Below are positions 27,829 through 35,978 of a stretch of DNA of 64,000 bases, piece after piece. Source of the stretch: an uncultured Xylophilus sp. GTDB lineage: Bacteria; Pseudomonadota; Gammaproteobacteria; Burkholderiales; Burkholderiaceae_C. The first letter of the stretch is position 1, and each line of letters opens with the position of its first letter. Below the pieces are notes generated by a model. The model saw only the letters and a program-made list of their open reading frames with translations. It ran no database searches and was not told where the DNA came from. The translations under genes and the position numbers were made by a program. Where the stretch lies: assembly GCA_913776965.1 (NCBI GenBank), contig CAJYQL010000025.1, positions 62,001 through 126,000 on the forward strand, in the 5' to 3' direction.

Positions 27829-28044
27829 ATGCAAATGAACGTCGAACAAACTCTGCTCATTCGCATGTACGAATCCGGAATCGTCGACGCATTTTCCGAA
27901 TGCGATCGCCGTCGCCGTGAAGCTGCGACAGCGGAAGTTAATGCCGAGCTCGAGAAAGAATTCGGCCCACCGAATACGGTGATGGCCGATCCCGCAGACG
28001 CGATGATTCAAATCCTGCACCGGCCGAAATGGTGGTTGCCATGA
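27829..28044 (+). CDS. Module gene A, copy 2
   Basis: 71 residues, differing from the copy-1 product (7123-7338) at about nine positions. The stop overlaps gene B's ATG. Conserved charged middle part (ECDRRRREAATAEVNAELEK). Confidence 0.75.
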   Translation: MQMNVEQTLLIRMYESGIVDAFSECDRRRREAATAEVNAELEKEFGPPNTVMADPADAMIQILHRPKWWLP

Positions 28045-28253
28045 TCGAAGTCGAATTCATTCCGGATTCGGATTTGTTTCTTCCGATGCCGGGGAGAGCC
28101 GAAAACGATTTCCCTGGGCGGTTTCGTGATTACTGCGAATCGCGTGGCTTGGACCCGGCTACCGCTGCGTTGGATGACGAAGTCGAGTATTCGCCGAAAA
28201 TGGAACGTGCTGTTAAAGCGAGGCTGGCGCTTCGTAAACTGTTGGAGAAGTGA
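28041..28253 (+). CDS. Module gene B, copy 2
   Basis: 70 residues from ATG 28041 (MIEVEFIPDSDLF), almost identical to copy 1. Four-base ATGA overlap with gene A. Followed after two bases by the broken gene C. Confidence 0.72.
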   Translation: MIEVEFIPDSDLFLPMPGRAENDFPGRFRDYCESRGLDPATAALDDEVEYSPKMERAVKARLALRKLLEK

Positions 28254-28255
28254 AA

Positions 28256-28545
28256 ATGACCTCTTTGAGTTTCGCTGAGAAAACCAGGATCGGTGGCATT
28301 TGCGCAGGTTAATGCTCGATGAAAATCGAGAGCAAGCTGAAGAATCGGCCCACCTGACTTCCGCCTCCGCCAACCAGGTTGAGGAACCTCTTGGCTCCGA
28401 CGCCTGCCCCAGCGATCATCGATTTGGACCGCATGCCAGTGGTGATGCAGTCGCCGACCTTTACCATCCCCAACGGCCTCACGTGCGACCAAGGGCGTCA
28501 GTTCATCGGCCCTGATTGCCGGCCAGTCGTAGCCCCCATGACCTC
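28256..28545 (+). pseudogene. Module gene C, copy 2, frameshifted
   Basis: Begins like copy-1 gene C (SFAEKTRIGGI against SFAERTKISSI) but one T of an ATTTTG run is missing at about 28299, giving a stop after 18 codons. Traces of the rest continue in two other frames up to the terminator. Confidence 0.65.
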
Positions 28546-28550
28546 ACTCA

Positions 28551-28577
28551 AGCGCCTCAAATCTGAGGCGCTTTTTG
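28551..28577 (+). terminator. Terminator behind gene C, copy 2
   Basis: Perfect eight-pair stem AGCGCCTC / GAGGCGCT with five T, the counterpart of 7860-7886. Confidence 0.78.
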
Positions 28578-28611
28578 TTTCTTGGTGCACTTTTGAGAGC
28601 AAGTAGCGGCG

Positions 28612-28845
28612 GTGATCAGGCCGCAGTCGGACCCGCCAGAAGAGGCCCTTAAAAAACTGGCCGATCGCAATAAACAAAAGCGAGGTGGTAACTCCGGACT
28701 TGCTGTTTTGCACGCTGTTTTCCGTCCTTATGCTGTTGTTAATGGTAATTTTTCTGAGGCCGTTTTCCGGATGTTTATTTCGTCGTTTCCTCAGTTGCTG
28801 GTAACTTCGAACCTACCAAGGAAAGTTCTAGATGAGGGTTTCTGA
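28612..28845 (+). CDS. Module gene D, copy 2: candidate 77-residue protein
   Basis: Starts at GTG 28612 and stays open to 28845, overlapping gene E by 14 bases. It shares peptide segments with the interrupted copy 1 and, more weakly, with the end of 33377-33958 (PYA-VNGN, later L-VT). The distance between the two segments differs by exactly three bases in copy 3, as expected for coding DNA. No domain known; ribosome site poor. Confidence 0.45.
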   Translation: MIRPQSDPPEEALKKLADRNKQKRGGNSGLAVLHAVFRPYAVVNGNFSEAVFRMFISSFPQLLVTSNLPRKVLDEGF

Positions 28846-29104
28846 AAGCTCCCGAGCGCTCGTGATCATGCCAGGTCGGTGGTGCGGCCGCGTCGTTTTG
28901 GCGTTGCATGAAACACGCGTTGATCCCGCTCTCGGCATGCTTTGGCGGTGCCGATCTGGCGGCGTCGACGAAGACCTCCCCGAGCTCTCTCTCTTCCCCT
29001 TGGACCTTCGCAGCAGCGAAGATCCAGACGCCCGCGAGTTGCTCGACGACGTCGGCAAGCAGGCATGGGATGCTTGGCACACACCACCTGACGTTGATCT
29101 ATGA
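28832..29104 (+). CDS. Module gene E, copy 2
   Basis: 90 residues, clearly related to 8141-8413 (shared LLDD-GKQAWDAWHTPPD). AAGGAAAG lies upstream. The stop overlaps the ATG of the next small gene (ATGA). Confidence 0.72.
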   Translation: MRVSESSRALVIMPGRWCGRVVLALHETRVDPALGMLWRCRSGGVDEDLPELSLFPLDLRSSEDPDARELLDDVGKQAWDAWHTPPDVDL

Positions 29105-29346
29105 GCACGCTGAACCGTGATGATGAAAATGAGCGAGCGATTTTGAGCGATTATGTCCGGGGTACATTATCCCGCTCTGCCGCGATGAATCGGCTTGGCC
29201 TGGATTGGTACGGCGATCTCCTGCTGAAAATGAACGAGCTTGGAATAAAGCGCCCTGTTCTTCCGGCGGCAGACATGATCGCGATGCAGAAATCCGCAGA
29301 TGAAGTTTTATCTACGTACGTGAATAGATCGAAGCCAAAAGAATAA
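29101..29346 (+). CDS. Small HTH-like protein coupled to gene E
   Basis: 81 residues with a segment RGTLSRSAAMNRLGLDWYGDLLLKMNELGI that resembles the compact helical fold of UPF0175-type antitoxins (residues quoted in part). Translationally coupled to gene E. Absent from copies 1 and 3. A toxin-antitoxin role is only a possibility. Confidence 0.5.
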   Translation: MSTLNRDDENERAILSDYVRGTLSRSAAMNRLGLDWYGDLLLKMNELGIKRPVLPAADMIAMQKSADEVLSTYVNRSKPKE

Positions 29347-29417
29347 GGAGCCAAGAGGTTCCTTATTTACGATACCGAAAGCATACGACGCCGGTAAATT
29401 CCGGCGCCGAAAATCAT

Positions 29418-29661
29418 TCAATAATCTGTTTCCATCGTCATCAAGGCGACGCCAACGTATTTTTTGTCGTAATCGTTTCCATCGAATGCGGAGGCTCCAC
29501 GGCCGATCGACATCGTGTAGCCGAGATTACCGCCAATGAGTGGAAGCAATTGCGGGCCGATTTTCACGACGCCTTTTGGAATGTGCACGAGATTCGAAAT
29601 TGGTACGTGCGATTTCCATTCAAATCGAAGCTGGCTTCGTGAATTTGAGAAAGCAGCGTGC
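29418..29661 (-). pseudogene. Gene fragment, better copy of 8616-8780
   Basis: Minus-strand frame open for about 80 codons (segments SQLRFEWKSHVPIS, VHIPKGVVKIGPQLLP, YDKKYVGVALMT) with no ATG or GTG near its beginning, hence likely the C-terminal end of a once larger gene. It matches 8616-8780 with several silent differences. Unknown function. Confidence 0.5.
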
Positions 29662-29853
29662 TACTTGGCATTGTCGTGGCGAATTTCTAGTCAGCAGACT
29701 TTCATCAACCGCAAAAAGTCGCAGCAAGTTTTCCTCAAGCAATTTCACCGTGTCATCCAACGGTGCCGACCAGATTTCTGCAAGGCATTTGGCTGTCTGT
29801 CCGCGCCGAAATAGAACTGAGCCACCGAGGGTGCGGCAGATTTCTTGGACTGG

Positions 29854-30040
29854 TTAAACCAAGAAGCCCAAGCTTCTTCGGTAGTCGATAGGACTGCGCG
29901 TGCCCAGGGACACCTTGAGCCCCTTCTTGTTGTACCAGCGAATGAAGGAGTGCAAGGCTTGGACGAATTGCTCGACCTTCGTCGATTGCCAGTTACCAGA
30001 ATAGAACCATTCGGCCTTAAATTGACTGAAGAAGCCGTCG
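29854..30040 (-). mobile_element. Remnant of an IS3-family transposase (OrfB C terminus)
   Basis: About 60 residues with the end of a DDE integrase domain: FFSQFKAEWFYSG, then FIRWYNKKGLKVSLG and SPIDYRRSLG. The catalytic Glu is within the first segment. The rest of the IS and its inverted repeats are missing. Confidence 0.75.
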
Positions 30041-30112
30041 CATGCCTTACCGATTTCGGTGCCTGCGCGCAGCGGCAGACCACAGGACGGCTCTCGCTCA
30101 GCAATTGAGTGG

Positions 30113-30484
30113 GCTGGAGCACTGGATGTGCCCTTCTTCCAATTTGACGTCGCTAAGGTGGCCGGGTCGGCAAGCAACCGACCTTCAGCGGTGTTCACGG
30201 CGCTGGCGTTCGGTACGGACTCGCGCGCAGCAGTGGCTAATCCCGTTGGCTTGGCGCAACTGGGGCTGCTGTACACACCGTCAGAACTGCAATCGGCGGA
30301 GTACCTCGCCAGGTTATTGAACGTCGAGGACGCCCAGATGGCACAAGACCCGGAGGTCCCTGACGTTCACTTCGACGCATCGTTCGTCAGGTGGATCCTG
30401 GCGTGCACAGACATGGACCACGTTCCTCCGAGAATCTTGAACCAATGCCACGTGATGCGCGTGTCGCCGCCACGGTATTCATGA
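30113..30484 (+). pseudogene. Remnant of a third Lon-like AAA+ ATPase (module copy 3)
   Basis: Matches the middle of the 5644-7050 protein: VPFFQFDVAKVAGSA, VFTALAFGTDS and FDASFVRWILACTDMDHVP. Both Walker motifs are missing; Walker B lies in a gap. The frame ends soon after the sensor-1 region. Joined on the left to the IS3 remnant. Confidence 0.65.
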
Positions 30485-30537
30485 GATGTCGAACGACCTT
30501 GAAAGAAGCGGTCCCGCCCGCCTCTACCCGCGCCGCG

Positions 30538-30930
30538 TCACTCTGGCGGAACCTTCTCAAATTCCACCAACAACGCTTCCACGATCTCGCGCTGTGCTCC
30601 AGACAAAGCCTGTATTCGACGTGCCAATTCTTTCGCGTTCAGAGACCTGTCAATGCCCCCGATCGACTTTCTCGAGGCGTCTGGGTCAGGACCAAAACGC
30701 AGCCAGTGTTCGGACACGTTCAACCATTTCGCCAAGACCGCAAGCCGCTCAGGGCGGGGAATGGCTGTGCCCGCCACCCATTTGTGAACGCTCTGGATCG
30801 ACAGCCCTTGCGGGAACTCCATGGCCAGCGTGTCGGCAAGTTCGGTTGCGCCAAGGTCGCCATGGCCCGCACGCCGCATCGCTTGACGAAAGCGTGCGCC
30901 GAATGCGGCAGGGTCGTTGGCGGACGGCAT
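30538..30930 (-). CDS. XRE/cI-like helix-turn-helix regulator
   Basis: 130 residues with an N-terminal HTH (TELADTLAMEFPQGLSIQSV-HKWVAGTAIPRPERL) and a short C-terminal helical tail. Divergent from the small secreted-protein genes at 31074; the palindrome at 30983 between them is its likely operator. Confidence 0.85.
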   Translation of the reverse strand: MPSANDPAAFGARFRQAMRRAGHGDLGATELADTLAMEFPQGLSIQSVHKWVAGTAIPRPERLAVLAKWLNVSEHWLRFGPDPDASRKSIGGIDRSLNAKELARRIQALSGAQREIVEALLVEFEKVPPE

Positions 30931-30982
30931 CCGCGAATTTTCTCAATCATTTGATTTTTCCCCTTCCCCATAGTGAGATAAT

Positions 30983-31002
30983 TTTATCGACATAACGATA
31001 AA
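30983..31002. promoter_or_regulatory. Perfect 7+7 palindrome, candidate XRE operator
   Basis: TTTATCG-acataa-CGATAAA lies 53 bases before the regulator's start and 72 before the GTG at 31074. A GATAAT element at 30977 overlaps it, so binding would block a promoter. Confidence 0.65.
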
Positions 31003-31073
31003 GACCCGCCGATTTTTTGTCACGATCACCGTCGCTCGTGACCTGCCGGTCTCACAACAACCAGGAGAAAACA

Positions 31074-31376
31074 GTGAAATTTCTGCTATCAAGTGCTTGC
31101 GTCGCACTCATCGTCGGCGCGCAAGGTGTTCATGCCGGGACCTCCGGTCAAACGTCCCCGGAGGTGATGGCCTTCCTCGAAAACCCGACGCACTGCTCTG
31201 TTCTGATAGGAGGAGCGGATCGAGCGGGCGATGGCGCGGATCGAACCTACGCGGAGTCTTTGAACAAAGCCCTTACCGCGCTTGGTGGACCGTTGCCCTC
31301 GGCCGCTGAATGGATGCGATCGGCATGTGCGCATCGACCAATCCAATCGGCTAATTCGGCAAAGGCTGCACCATGA
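31074..31376 (+). CDS. Small secreted protein, unknown
   Basis: 100 residues from GTG 31074 preceded by CAGGAGA. Signal peptide (about residues 1-21), then an alanine-rich mature part with two Cys. The stop overlaps the ATG of the next gene. Confidence 0.65.
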   Translation: MKFLLSSACVALIVGAQGVHAGTSGQTSPEVMAFLENPTHCSVLIGGADRAGDGADRTYAESLNKALTALGGPLPSAAEWMRSACAHRPIQSANSAKAAP

Positions 31377-31717
31377 GTGCGCAACCTTTTCACCGCGGCC
31401 TCGTAGTGGCGTTGATCGGCATGGGATGCTGCCTTCTGAGCCAAGCGGCACCACAAATGATGACATTCGAACAGGCGGTCAAAAAAGGCCTTGATTTGAA
31501 GGGATGCCCCAAGCAAGACGTCGGCTCTATCGAATCGGTCTACATGAGCGATTCCCAGGCCAACCCAAAAGGACTGCGCCCGGGTCAACCGATCTACCTC
31601 GTCTTCCAAGCGAAAGGCGCGGCCAACATGCCTGTGATTGGTCCGCTTTCCGCACCACCGAGCGACCAACAACTGCAGGCGCTTCGAGGCAAGCGCACCT
31701 GCGTGATCTCTGAGTGA
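31373..31717 (+). CDS. Small secreted protein, unknown
   Basis: 114 residues with signal peptide (cleavage near SQA-AP) and two mature Cys (LKGCPKQDV, KRTCVISE). Coupled to the upstream gene by ATGA. No recognised domain. Confidence 0.65.
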   Translation: MSAQPFHRGLVVALIGMGCCLLSQAAPQMMTFEQAVKKGLDLKGCPKQDVGSIESVYMSDSQANPKGLRPGQPIYLVFQAKGAANMPVIGPLSAPPSDQQLQALRGKRTCVISE

Positions 31718-31817
31718 GGGGCATCGTCTTGGAGGCTTGGCATGCGCATGCCCTCTTCCTCGGCACACCACGCCGAACCACCACCCTGTCTTTATCAGCG
31801 AACAACGGCACAACCCC

Positions 31818-32168
31818 ATGAAACACCACACCTCACTCCCCAAAATGCATCGCGGATTTGCCGTCGTCTCGCTGGCTTTGCTGGGAGTCACCTTGGCCGG
31901 CTGTAGCGGCGAGCCATCCGCCGGCGACATCGACAAGACTGTGCGCACCTACATGTCGCAAAGCCAGGCGCAGATGCAGAAAATCAGCGGCTCAAAGAGC
32001 AGCCTTGGCGAGATCCACGACGTCAAGAAGCTTGGCTGCAAACCTGACACGGACGTGTCATGGAAATGCGATGTGGAGCTCGACATGACACAACTTGGCA
32101 ATCGGACGAAGGGGCCCGCTCAATTTCGCTTTGTCAAAAGCGCTGACGGCTGGGCCTTGAGCCGGTAA
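31818..32168 (+). CDS. Small lipoprotein, unknown
   Basis: 116 residues with a lipoprotein signal ending in the lipobox LAGC (Cys about residue 29). The mature part holds two more Cys and ends in a beta-type segment (QFRFVKSADGWALSR). Third exported protein in a row. Confidence 0.7.
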   Translation: MKHHTSLPKMHRGFAVVSLALLGVTLAGCSGEPSAGDIDKTVRTYMSQSQAQMQKISGSKSSLGEIHDVKKLGCKPDTDVSWKCDVELDMTQLGNRTKGPAQFRFVKSADGWALSR

Positions 32169-32186
32169 TGCACAGAAGTTGCAGAC

Positions 32187-32852
32187 ATGCCAACCACAGT
32201 CGTTCTTCCGGGCGCAAGGCGCATCTGGCTCGAAGTCATACAGGGTGTCGTCCTCGAAGCATCCAGCTCATCCGTTGCCGTGATCAAGCAAGGGCGAGAT
32301 CAAAGCCAACTCGTCGGCGGTACTGCGATCCGGCGACCGGGTCGGATCAGTTCCGAAATCGTATCGATCCACAAAGTCTGGATCCGAGAGGGCGATGGTC
32401 AGGAGTCGGCGTATGACCTCAGCGATTTTCCTGTTGACTCAAGACCGGGCCACTCCCTGGCTTTGGTGTACGGCGCAGCGGAGGGCGTTGAACAGGGCCA
32501 GTTCTTCGGCGCTCGAAACATCACCACCGGCAAGTACAACTTCGACGATTCGATCCACTGCGATCGATTGGCTCCATTCGGGCTCTACCTGGCTCCTAGG
32601 TTCTACCGCAAGCGCGTGAAATGGGGACTGATCGTCGGAGCCGTAGCCGGACTGGTCGGTCTTCTCTTTGGCGGAGATTTCTCGATTTTTGTCGGCGGTG
32701 TGATCCTCGGTTTTGTCTTTTCGCTTCCGGTGATGGTGGTGCAGGGAGTGATCAAGCAAATTCAGGGTCAACGGCTCGTGCCGGAACTGAATCGGCGCGC
32801 GTCAGAACTGCTGCTGAGCAAAAGCCGGTCCGACGGCGAACTAAAGCTCTGA
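32187..32852 (+). CDS. Membrane protein of unknown function
   Basis: 221 residues; soluble N-terminal two thirds and two hydrophobic segments near residues 150-190 (GLIVGAVAGLVGLLFGG, IFVGGVILGFVFSLPV). Start at ATG 32187, 18 bases after the lipoprotein. Likely same operon. No family recognised. Confidence 0.6.
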   Translation: MPTTVVLPGARRIWLEVIQGVVLEASSSSVAVIKQGRDQSQLVGGTAIRRPGRISSEIVSIHKVWIREGDGQESAYDLSDFPVDSRPGHSLALVYGAAEGVEQGQFFGARNITTGKYNFDDSIHCDRLAPFGLYLAPRFYRKRVKWGLIVGAVAGLVGLLFGGDFSIFVGGVILGFVFSLPVMVVQGVIKQIQGQRLVPELNRRASELLLSKSRSDGELKL

Positions 32853-32882
32853 GACTGTCGGGCGCAGGTACCGGGTCATCTG

Positions 32883-33366
32883 ATGCCCAACATCAAGAAG
32901 AAAATGTCTGCCACTTGGGGCGGTTTGCCCGCACCTAACGCGCTGGACGACCGACCAAAGATTCTCTTTTTCGGTGACCCTCATAGCGATTTCGAGCCCG
33001 TGATCGCTGCCGCTAGCGATCGACGTTGAGACGTCCGGAGGGCCGGTCGGACTTGTGCATGGGGACTTTTGCGGGAGACGACTGGCGAGCGATGACATGC
33101 CGCTGACTGGTGACGAGATCGAACGCTGCCTGTGGTCGACCAAGTGGTTCGGCCGTCGATCCCCAGCGCTGGTCCGGAACGTCAGGGCGCTGGTCCACGG
33201 GCACCTGAGTCTGGCTGTGGCGCAACAGCGCGGCAACGTTTTTTACATCGACACGGGCGGCTGGATGAGTGCCAAAGGACATTTTACATTCGTCGACCTC
33301 GCGTCGCTGGAGCTGATCCGCGGGCCGGGGCCCAACGCCTCAGCCAATTCGAAGCGCAACCGCTAA
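32883..33366 (+). pseudogene. Metallophosphoesterase with an internal deletion
   Basis: The first 48 codons contain the phosphoesterase start ILFFGDPHSDFE and end in TGA at 33027. A second frame holds LVHGH and NVFYIDTGGW, typical of the family's C-terminal metal-binding part. The central catalytic region (GNHD-type) is absent, so about half the gene was deleted. Confidence 0.65.
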
Positions 33367-33376
33367 ATGATTTCTG

Positions 33377-33958
33377 ATGACGACAAATAATCGCCAGAGT
33401 AAATCTTCCGATCACGGAAATAATCCGCCGGGGCTCGCGCACGTAAATGCATTTCTGATTTCGGAAAATGCCGATGTCGATGGGGATTATCGATCGCGAA
33501 AATCTTCGGTAGCTGGAATGGCGTCATCGAGGCGTTCGTTTGGCAACGCATTCCAATGGCTTCAGCGGTCGGGGCTGGTGTCGTTCGTTACCGGGCTTTC
33601 AGACGCCCGCCAACCAGCACCACAGCCTCCTTGTGATGCTCCTCATGGGGTCCTCGGCACGTCGTCTGGCCAAGTGCCCATCCAAGGCTTCGATGCCCCG
33701 GGCAAGCTCTTTCAGAGCTTCCCCGGCGCTGTTCGGAGTGTGCGTCGGATGCAGCCTGTATGCCCGTCTGTCGGCGGCCATCGCTTGGCTGAAATTGACA
33801 CGCGGTGCGAGTCGAATAAACGGTTTTCGTCGCATCGTTCAAACGGCTTTTGGTCCCCCTATGCCTATGTTAATGGGAACTCTAGGGGGGTGTTTATTGA
33901 GACCTCGGAAAGTTACCAGATGGGCGATTTAATGGTAACTCTGAAAGCATCCAAATGA
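33377..33958 (+). CDS. Hypothetical frame ending in a gene D-like tail (module copy 3)
   Basis: A 193-codon open frame whose last 45 residues (SPYAYVNGN, GDLMVTLKASK) resemble gene D of copies 1 and 2 and whose stop overlaps the gene E start (ATGA). The first part may not be coding; an antisense frame at 33599-33835 has equal protein character. Treat the N-terminal extent as unknown. Confidence 0.35.
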   Translation: MTTNNRQSKSSDHGNNPPGLAHVNAFLISENADVDGDYRSRKSSVAGMASSRRSFGNAFQWLQRSGLVSFVTGLSDARQPAPQPPCDAPHGVLGTSSGQVPIQGFDAPGKLFQSFPGAVRSVRRMQPVCPSVGGHRLAEIDTRCESNKRFSSHRSNGFWSPYAYVNGNSRGVFIETSESYQMGDLMVTLKASK

Positions 33959-34230
33959 ATGTACAAGCCAGCAACCTTGCGCTGGTTTTTGGGCCCGAAG
34001 CGGAGGCCGGGAAGGTGGTCCGCGTGTTGTGGCCCTTCGACATCAGCGAGCGCGTTGGACACCGCTGGGTGGTTCGAATTCGCGATGAAGCCGACTGTGT
34101 GATTGCAGACCGTTCGCTCATGTCGCTGGACTGTGATCCCCGCCGGGACCCTGGCGCGCGAGAGCTTCTCGACGATGCTGGACAGGCCGCTTGGGACCGG
34201 TGGTTCGCACCGCCCAACGTCGAATTCTGA
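33955..34230 (+). CDS. Module gene E, copy 3
   Basis: 91 residues with the same C-terminal signature as copies 1 and 2 (ARELLDDAGQAAWDRWFAPP) but a diverged N-terminal half. Intact. Lies 3.5 kb from the third ATPase remnant. Confidence 0.7.
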   Translation: MNVQASNLALVFGPEAEAGKVVRVLWPFDISERVGHRWVVRIRDEADCVIADRSLMSLDCDPRRDPGARELLDDAGQAAWDRWFAPPNVEF

Positions 34231-34278
34231 AGTGGAATTCTGCTTCCACAGCAGATCTTTCTGCTACCAAAGCAATAG

Positions 34279-34341
34279 ATTCTGCATCCGATGCAACTCA
34301 TTCTGTGTCTGATGCAATTCATTCTGCATCGGATGCAAAAT
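34279..34341. repeat. Three tandem 21-bp repeats with a TGCATC-n-GATGCA palindrome
   Basis: Consensus ATTCTGCATCNGATGCAANTC. The first and third units hold a perfect TGCATC/GATGCA inverted repeat; the second is degenerate on one side. The 21-bp period equals two helical turns, so bound proteins would sit on one face of DNA. Confidence 0.75.
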
Positions 34342-34481
34342 GATCGTTTTCAAGGAAGGAAACCCCATCAAAGAAGCGTGGTGGCGGGAGTAGGGAAGGT
34401 CTGGGATTTTAGTGCACATGAACACCAAATGGAAAATGCACAAAGCGCGCCAAGCATTAACTCAAATCCGAATTAGGTTTA

Positions 34482-34495
34482 GTGCACATGTGCAC
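34482..34495. promoter_or_regulatory. Perfect 14-bp palindrome GTGCACATGTGCAC
   Basis: A related TTTAGTGCACATG stands 71 bases upstream (34408-34420). Candidate regulator site; its protein is unknown. Confidence 0.5.
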
Positions 34496-34941
34496 CAACT
34501 TCAACTCCGGTTCGGTGTCTGCGTCCGGCCATTGTGTTTAAGTCGGATCCGGTCTATGCGAATAGCAGCAGCCGTAATCAAGATAACCTGGCCGGACGCA
34601 TACGGGTCTTCGACCATGGAGCCTGCTCCAAAGCTGACAGTGGCAAGTGACCGCAGTTGACCGAAATAATTCTCTACCTTCGCGCGTTAAGTGGCCGCTT
34701 AAGACTGATCTCGGTCGTTCGCAAGAACTTCAGAGAACGACGACTCGGGCCCAAAGCGGTAGCTGAGATCTCAACTGGCGGCCACACAGCCGACAGTCGA
34801 CCGGACCATGCGCGTGGGGCCACTGCTCTTGTCGCTGTCAAAATCTCAACTGCTCGCGCAGCCGGCTTGCACACCCGCGCCCGGTGGCTGTGGCTGCGCT
34901 CCCAAAGATGCCCAGAGTTCCATCGAGCCCGTTTGCAACGC

Positions 34942-35922
34942 ATGTCACTTCTCTCCCTACGCTCTGTTCTCGAAACCCACCAAGTAGCGATCTACTTTGC
35001 CGCCGTGGTCCTTGCTGGGGCGCTGGCATGGTTATGGCCCGAGTCGACAACCATGTCACCGGCCATCGATCCCTTACTGGCGTTCATGCTGTTCGTGACG
35101 TTCCTTCAGGTGCCGCTGACGGAATTGCGCCGTGCCTTGTCGAACATGCGCTTCCTCGGGGCGCTGATGCTGGCCAACTTCGTGGCTGTGCCGTTGCTGG
35201 TCGCCGTGTTGTTGCCCTGGATGCCGCAGGACCCGCTGCTGCGGATCGGCGTGCTGCTGGTGTTGCTGACACCGTGCATCGACTACGTCGTGACCTTCGC
35301 CCATCTCGGGCAGGCAGATGCCAAGCCGCTGTTGGCATCCACACCGCTGCTGCTGGCAGCACAGATGATTCTGTTGCCGGTCTACCTGGGCGTATTCATG
35401 GGGGACGCAGCCGCTGGATTGGTCAAGTGGGAGCCCTTTGTGCACGCTTTCATCTGGCTGATCGCTGTGCCGCTGTCGCTGGCGGCCGTGCTCCAGCCCT
35501 GGGCGGCTCGATCGACCGCAGGGGAGCGTACCGTTGCATGGCTCGGACTGTTCCCGGTCCCTGCAACGGCCGCGGTCCTGTTCGTGGTCGTGGCGGCTGT
35601 CGCGCCACAGCTGAGCTTGGCCATGGACGCCGTGCGCGCAGTCGCCCCGATCTATGTCGCGTTTGCGATTGCAGCCCCGATGCTCGGGTGGGGTGTTTCC
35701 CGACTGTGTCGCTTGCCAGCCGATCAAGGCGGGGCCATCGCCTTCAGCTCGGCGACGCGCAACTCCCTGGTTGTGCTGCCCTTGGGGCTGGCCATCCCCG
35801 GCGCTTTGCCCTGGGTGCCTGCCGTGATCGTGACCCAGACACTGGTGGAATTAGTTAGCGAGCTGGTGTACGTGAAGGTAGCGCCAAGCTTGAGAACAAA
35901 GATTGTTCGGCAGGGTTCGTAA
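34942..35922 (+). CDS. BASS-family permease, ACR3-like arsenite efflux candidate
   Basis: 326 residues with about ten membrane segments. The motif LLTPCIDYVVTFAHLGQAD is like the TPC-D region of Acr3-type transporters, and TRNSLVVLPLGLAI fits the bile acid:sodium symporter superfamily. ATG 34942 is the first with a membrane-protein-like start. It converges with the ars operon and probably adds a second arsenite exporter. Confidence 0.75.
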   Translation: MSLLSLRSVLETHQVAIYFAAVVLAGALAWLWPESTTMSPAIDPLLAFMLFVTFLQVPLTELRRALSNMRFLGALMLANFVAVPLLVAVLLPWMPQDPLLRIGVLLVLLTPCIDYVVTFAHLGQADAKPLLASTPLLLAAQMILLPVYLGVFMGDAAAGLVKWEPFVHAFIWLIAVPLSLAAVLQPWAARSTAGERTVAWLGLFPVPATAAVLFVVVAAVAPQLSLAMDAVRAVAPIYVAFAIAAPMLGWGVSRLCRLPADQGGAIAFSSATRNSLVVLPLGLAIPGALPWVPAVIVTQTLVELVSELVYVKVAPSLRTKIVRQGS

Positions 35923-35978
35923 CCTGGGTCACCGCACGAAGAGACGCCGATGTTTGCGCAACCGGCGCCGCGTTGAAG

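Larger units (their letters stand above)
34231..34941. other. 700-bp stretch without a gene, with palindromic repeats
   Basis: Contains three 21-bp tandem repeats (34279-34341) and a GTGCAC palindrome pair (34411, 34482). The open frame leading into the permease gene at 34657-34941 has no protein character. No terminator or RNA gene recognised. Confidence 0.5.

Noticed and set aside
34279..34341. CRISPR-like or rRNA/tRNA structure in the 21-bp repeats
   Set aside because: Units are contiguous without spacers and fold only into short dyads.
34657..34941. 95-codon N-terminal extension of the BASS permease
   Set aside because: Arg-rich, no hydrophobic start and no ribosome site; ATG 34942 gives a normal permease.
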